64,000 nucleotides of DNA. It comes from Cucumis sativus (lineage: Eukaryota; Streptophyta; Magnoliopsida; Cucurbitales; Cucurbitaceae). The notes under the pieces were generated by a model, which was given only the letters and a program-made list of their open reading frames with translations, did no database searches and had not been told where the DNA came from. A program made the translations under genes and the position numbers. The stretch is from positions 11,718,001 to 11,782,000 of the forward strand of contig NC_026656.2 of NCBI RefSeq assembly GCF_000004075.3, read 5' to 3'. Shown piece after piece: positions 59,198 to 64,000 of the stretch. Position 1 is the first letter of the stretch; each line of letters opens with the position of its first letter.

Positions 59198-60176
59198 TCA
59201 AGCCTTGAGTATTGGTGTGAGGGTGAACTTCATGGATCCAAGTTTGCAATGGAAGCCATTGCCTTCTCCACAAGCAAAATAGTAAGGATTTTGGTCTTTA
59301 AGCACAAACTCAAACCCATCTCCACTTCCCTGCGTTATATTTGCCAACACTTTGGCCTTTCCAAAATCACAATTGGCAAGGCTTCTCATGTTTGGTAGCA
59401 GATAAACATTATGAGGTGGAGTTGACCTGTTTGGAGGATCATATTTGAACACTACAAAAAAAGAAAAAAAAAAAACTTTCAAAATTAGTTTGGGCATGAA
59501 AAATTCTCATATTAACCATGGAATTGAGCTTAAAAATTGGCTTACCAAGGATATCATTGACATAAAAGGGACCATTTTTGAGTGCCCAATCAGTGTAGTC
59601 GAAGCCAAGCTGCCATTGATTAGAACCGCCCACTATGATCTTTCTTGGACTTTGTGGGGTTGGTTGTGGTGAGGGTGGTAATGATGGTGATGGAGATGGC
59701 GGTGATGGTGATGGCAATGACGGCGGTGATGGTGGTATTGGTTGGAATGGTGGTGGACGTGGTCGTGGTCGAGGTCGTCGTTGTGGTGGCGGTGGTGACA
59801 CTATCGGTGATGGTGGTGGAGGCGATGATAGCATTGGTGGTGGTGGTGGTGGTGTTCGAGGACGTCGTGATGGTGGTGGTGTTCGAGGATGTCGTGGTGG
59901 TGGTGGTGGTGGTGGCAACAGGGGACATCGTTGTGATGGTGGAGTTCGAAGACGTCGTGATGGTGGGGGTGGAAACCGTCGTGATGGCGGAGTTCGTGGG
60001 TATCGTGATGGTGGTAGCCGCCGTAATGGTGGTGGCAGAGATGGCTTATGACAAGGTATGGAAGACACAGTGCAATTTGGTCGTCCCCAAAACCAACCTC
60101 CATTATTGGCAGAGCATAGAGTTGAGATGCATGCCCAAATGAAAAGAATGATAAGTTTTGAACTGATGAAAGCCAT
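59198..60176 (-). CDS. Secreted cupredoxin (phytocyanin-like) with an Arg/Pro-rich stalk, two exons
   Basis: Exon 1 is 60176-59546 and exon 2 is 59451-59198, joined in phase 1 (CTT G|gtaagc ... tttgtag|TG TTC), giving 294 aa. Signal peptide 1-23 (hydrophobic LIILFIWACIS, cleavage near CSA). Residues 45-177 are a low-complexity Pro-rich stretch with many RR/RP pairs and SPP repeats. The cupredoxin domain is 179-294: KIIVGGSNQW, YTDWALKNGPFYVND, FKYDPP, then candidate type-1 copper ligands His224 (PPHNV), Cys271, His278 and Met284 (ACGEGNGFHCKLGSMKF). It is likely a cell-wall or apoplastic blue-copper protein that transfers electrons; the target is unknown. No C-terminal hydrophobic GPI signal is present. 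TATA-like TATAAAAA at 60265-60258 and AATAAA at 59178-59173. The G-rich open frames on the plus strand over 59635-60142 are shadows of the Pro-rich repeat. Confidence 0.92.
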
Positions 60177-60257
60177 GGTTTTGGATATTATGGAAAGCTT
60201 TTCAACAAATATAGAGAGATTGAATTCTTGATGTTGGAAATGTTTGAGTAGATGGGG

Positions 60258-60265
60258 TTTTTATA
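60258..60265 (-). promoter_or_regulatory. TATA box of the cupredoxin gene
   Basis: TATAAAAA on the minus strand, 82-89 bases upstream of the ATG, with a leader of about 50 bases expected. This is the clearest TATA box in the window. Confidence 0.65.
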
Positions 60266-61759
60266 CTATAAGCAATGATAAAAAATTCAAATTGAGAGAG
60301 TTGAAACTTCTTTTTAAAAAAAATCATTTCCTAAGTTAGGTCTTCCACTTGTGAGATCGAGCTCTAGGATTTTTCCACCTAACCTTTTCTATTTTCAACT
60401 TTTCATACTTCAATTGATCATGATATGCATATTTCTACTCACTAATTCTTGTCTAAACAATAATTAGCACCATGATAAAATTGAATGGCATTTTATATGT
60501 GCATTTTTTTTAAAAAAAAATATTAACTAGTACAATGTTATTGTTTAGGGTTTTCTATATAAAAAAGGTGTGAAATGTTAGAACTTTTTGTTTTGAAAAT
60601 AGGCTATAATATAAATTACTAGGCCTAATTATGTGCTCAACTCATCCAACTTGAGTATTATATTTTGAATATGTTTCTAGGTTGGGTCAAATCCAACTAA
60701 ATGGGATGAAATTGTTCAATTAATTATTAGCAAGCATAAACTTTTTGATATATCCATGAATTTAACAACAAATATGTTCATGGTGGTTTGAAGAAAAAAA
60801 AATCAAACTTCAAAGGTTAATATACCTTACGTTAATTACTTAAAAATGCACTTCTAAAATTAAGTTAAAAAAAAAAAAATCTTTTACCTCTGCAAATAAT
60901 AATAATAAGGTTAAAAAATATTAAAACATAATTTGGGTACAAGCATTATTGTTAATGCATAATTTTCTAATATAAAAATTAAAAAACTAATATTTTTATC
61001 CCAAAGGGTACTAAATGTTGCTTTCAAATATATTAAGATTTTATTATCTTTAGTGTGACACAAATAATAGTAGTGTATCATATGATTTATATATAAATCT
61101 GTAGTTATAAAAATGAGATATTTAATTGTATCTTTAAATATTTTTTTTAGAATTTTATTATTTATAAAAAAATTTCTTTCGTTTGAAATATTATTAATTT
61201 TGATAAGAATGCTTAGGAGGTGAAATGGGTTTTGTTAATAAATTAAAGTTCTTCTCCACCGAAAGAAAAAAGAATGAATCAAATTAAAAAAGATGTGAGT
61301 ATTTGTACCAAAGAAAATGGCACTAAGACATTATTAAGAATTGGGTAGGCATTCCATTATTATAGCTATGTATGAGAAATAATAGGTGAACAACAATTGG
61401 ATGCATAAAAATGTGGGATTTTACCATAATATATATACTCAACTTTAAACACATATATCCACTTGTTTGATGACATTTTAATGATGCCAATATGACGTTG
61501 CTATATATATATATATATCTAATGTAATGGTGCTTCATAGAATAGGCACATATATATACTTGGACTAGATCTTATATATGGTTATTTAAATTTAAGAAAT
61601 CGTCACGAGAAGGGTGGAGAGTAGTGTGATGTGTTGTTATATTCTATCATCGGATCTTTTGAAGGAGTGTAACCTTCTCAGTTTTCATGTTGTTAATTAA
61701 TGTTTTGATTGACTGTAAAAATTATCTTTTACTTGTTTCCTTGTTGAACTTTTGGATAT

Positions 61760-62105
61760 ACTGTTAATTTACTAATTCATGAAAACTGTTTGTTGTTGAC
61801 ATGTTGTTCAACATTGATTAAGAAGAAGAGTTGTAATGTTTAGGGAAGTCTAATTATACTATAGTGCTGGAGTTAAATGATTCTAGAGAAAGTATATATT
61901 GTATTAGTAAAAGAGAGTCAAATCAAGTATCAACTACTTAAAGTTGAGGAAACCTAAGTGATCGTCAAGTATAATCTTGTCATTCATTGAGATTACCTAC
62001 TAAAGATAAGTAGCATACTTGTAATCCATATTATATTCTCTAGTGAACACTCTTCTCAATTAGGCAGAACCCCTGACGAGGTGCATTTCACCGAAATGGT
62101 GGTTA
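61760..62105 (+). mobile_element. Possible decayed copia LTR 3' portion
   Basis: TAGTGAACACTCTTCTCAAT followed by CAGAACCCCTGACGAGGTGC and ATTTCACCGAAATGGTGGTT resembles the 3' third of plant copia LTRs. Upstream sequence with TACTTGTAATCCATATTATAT fits, but neither end was defined. Confidence 0.3.
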
Positions 62106-62116
62106 CCATGTCTCTT

Positions 62117-62300
62117 CACTACTAGAAACATGAGTTTTTATGACATTTGGGTATAGCCAAATGGAGGTTGGAGGGTGAAAAAATGTTATAAATGCCAAAG
62201 TGATGTATTTTTGGTGGAAAAATATTAAATGTTTCATAAATATATTACAATTTTTAAGTGTCATAAATATACGACCATTTTTAAATATCATTAAATATAA
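62117..62300. mobile_element. CACTA-type terminus (one end only)
   Basis: CACTACTAGAAACATGAG at 62117 matches the common start of cucurbit CACTA elements. It is followed by short repeats of the ATGACATTT(G) / GTCATAAAT / ATGTTATAAATG type in both orientations. No matching inverted end was found downstream, so the element is truncated or the other end has eroded. Confidence 0.4.
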
Positions 62301-64000
62301 ATAATAAAATTATTAAATATTGATTTCCTTTTCTCTCTCGTACACTTCCCCAAATTTCCTCTTTTTTTCCCAAATACCCACCAAAATCCCAATCTTCTTC
62401 CCCTTCCCCCATTTTTTTGAAATCATCAGCTGCCCCAAGCTTCGCTCCACCACATATGGCTACGCAACACCTTCTTGCTCCATCACCCAACCTCTACACT
62501 TTCTCGCTCCACTTGGTCGTCAAAACCCTTGTGTTGTTTTTATGTTACTCTCTCTTTAGTATATTTGTTAATTGTCTTGTTATAACATTAGATCCAACAT
62601 TGTAATTGAGATAATTAAATTTCTACTATTTTTTCACATGCTTATAATATTATCTTGTGTCTCCTAAGCGGGTGTTTGGGACAAAGAGTGCATTATTATA
62701 GTTGAGCGTTATATTATTTTGTGTTTGAGGTGAAGATTAGTTTAGTTTGGGTTATAATGGGTATGTATTTAGTGAGTTAAACTATTTTAGTTTGATAAGG
62801 AAATAGTAAATAATAAAAATAGTAAAATAGTAAAAACGGTAGGAAACGAGAGATTTTGAAATAATGTTTCTTATAGCAAAGTTGAGTTAATAGCATTTTT
62901 ATGGGGTATAATAGAAATATGGAGGGATTGACAGAAAATTGAAGTGTATACCTATGGTATTTATATCCAACATTACATATTCAAATTATATTAAATGGTA
63001 ATATCAAATATGTGACTACTACTGTTTCTGATATGTGAACTGAACCAACCTATTGAATTCTTCTGTTAAAGTTTCATAGTCTGTTTTAAGCTTAAAAGCT
63101 TTAACCAACACCTTTAATGGAGTGGTTGTGTGTGTTGACTTCCTCTTTTTTCAACCTTTTCATCTCTTTTTTTCTTTGGTTTTTCCATTTATGAGTTGTT
63201 TCTTTCTTTGGGTCATCAACCACCAACCCATTTCCTTTCCATTTTTCTTCTTTTTTTTGTCTGTCAAAGTTTGAATGATGAGTTCATCCTCATACTTCTT
63301 TTTCTTCTCAATTATATGTGTTTGTTAATTTACCATTTTGAAAATTGTAAGTGTAATTTGAATATATATGGAAATGGAATAGCCCTTTTTTTCTCTCTCT
63401 CTCTCTCTTTTCTATTATATTGCACACATCAAGATGATTGTATGTTTTCTATTATATTCACAGTTTACTTTATTATTATTATTATTTTAGATAAAATATT
63501 AGTTCATACATGGGAATCATTTTTAAATAATGTTATTTTAAAATATAATGTAAAAAATAAAATAGTAAAGCCTGATAACGTGTTAAAGTCGTGGACCAGG
63601 TACATGACAAGACATTGAAGTCGTAGACCGAGTCCACAACTTCATTGCCTTGTCATTACCTAAAATAATTCATCATATATATGTTAGACATATTTAAATA
63701 ATACGTGAGTTATGTATGTGAATTAATAACTTATTATCCTATTAAATTAAGTCTATTATATGATTTATTTAATTAAAGCTCAAGATTCCTAACTGAGTGT
63801 GAACTAAATGGATAGAAGCTTATTCCTAGATTAAATAGGATTTAATGGAATCCTAATTTAGAGCGAGTAGATAATAAGATAATTTAGGACTATGGTCTCC
63901 AATATACCAAAACAATAATCATTAAGTTTTTTTTTGTTGTATCCCATCAATAGAAAAGATCCCACTAACTAAAAGCATTCAAGGTTTTAGCTAAGGAAGA

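Larger units (their letters stand above)
60270..64000. other. Terminal intergenic region
   Basis: No supported gene. It contains a possible decayed copia LTR (about 61760-62105), a CACTA-type terminus (62117), a short (TA)n tract at 61501-61518, and a right-hand segment where AAGTCGTGGACCAGGTACATG and AAGTCGTAGACCGAGTCCAC (63585-63640) form a diverged pair. ORFs such as 63196-63618 are low-complexity. Confidence 0.55.

Noticed and set aside
59620..60142. Glycine-rich, valine-rich, threonine-rich and histidine-rich ORFs across the cupredoxin stalk
   Set aside because: These are alternate frames of one GGTGGT-type repeat. The minus frame with signal peptide, stalk and copper domain is the real one.
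1..64000. CRISPR array, operons or bacterial-type signals
   Set aside because: The window is plant nuclear DNA with spliced genes. The tandem repeats lack the regular spacer structure and there is no cas-like gene.

Overview
The window reads as nuclear DNA of a dicot plant. It is AT-rich, has GT-AG introns of 75 to about 5,800 bases, and carries Ty1/copia, Ty3/gypsy, LINE, SINE, CACTA and MITE sequence. The repeat types, in particular a ~265-290 bp MITE with internal 'TCTATCA(G/A)TGATAGA' motifs and the LINE 3' ends, look like those of cucurbits (Cucumis or a relative). That placement rests on pattern recognition and was not tested.

I can support six protein-coding genes and two tRNA genes. 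(1) 4656-5612 (-): intronless plant carboxylesterase (CXE / GID1-like alpha/beta hydrolase), 318 aa. (2) 8706-14454 (-): a second carboxylesterase in tandem, 303 aa, split by one 4,837-bp intron that is filled with nested transposon relics; the two halves join exactly in frame. (3) 30314-41780 (+): a six-exon RBP47-type three-RRM RNA-binding protein, 437 aa, with LINE fragments in three introns. (4) 46256-47753 (+): a two-exon DUF1645-type protein, 348 aa. (5) 54947-56302 (-): an intronless, Harbinger-transposase-derived ALP1-like protein, 451 aa. (6) 59198-60176 (-): a two-exon secreted cupredoxin (phytocyanin-like) with an Arg/Pro-rich stalk, 294 aa. tRNA-Asp(GTC) lies at 19144-19215 (+) and tRNA-Glu(CTC) at 53104-53176 (-).

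Layout: 1-1310 is the 3' end of a decayed copia element with its 3' LTR. 4.6-14.5 kb is the carboxylesterase pair. 14.5-30 kb is gene-poor apart from the tRNA-Asp and holds minisatellite-like repeats, a decayed gypsy reverse transcriptase and a 1.37-kb CACTA-like element with a MITE nested in it. 30-42 kb is the RBP47 gene. 42-64 kb holds DUF1645, tRNA-Glu, the ALP1-like gene and the cupredoxin gene, separated by AT-rich intergenic DNA.

Apart from the two tandem carboxylesterases, the genes do not form a pathway; they are ordinary independent plant loci. I found no convincing new system. The points most worth a second look are the transposon-stuffed intron and shortened lid of the second carboxylesterase, the nested and TSD-flanked insertions, and several repeat families shared between loci.
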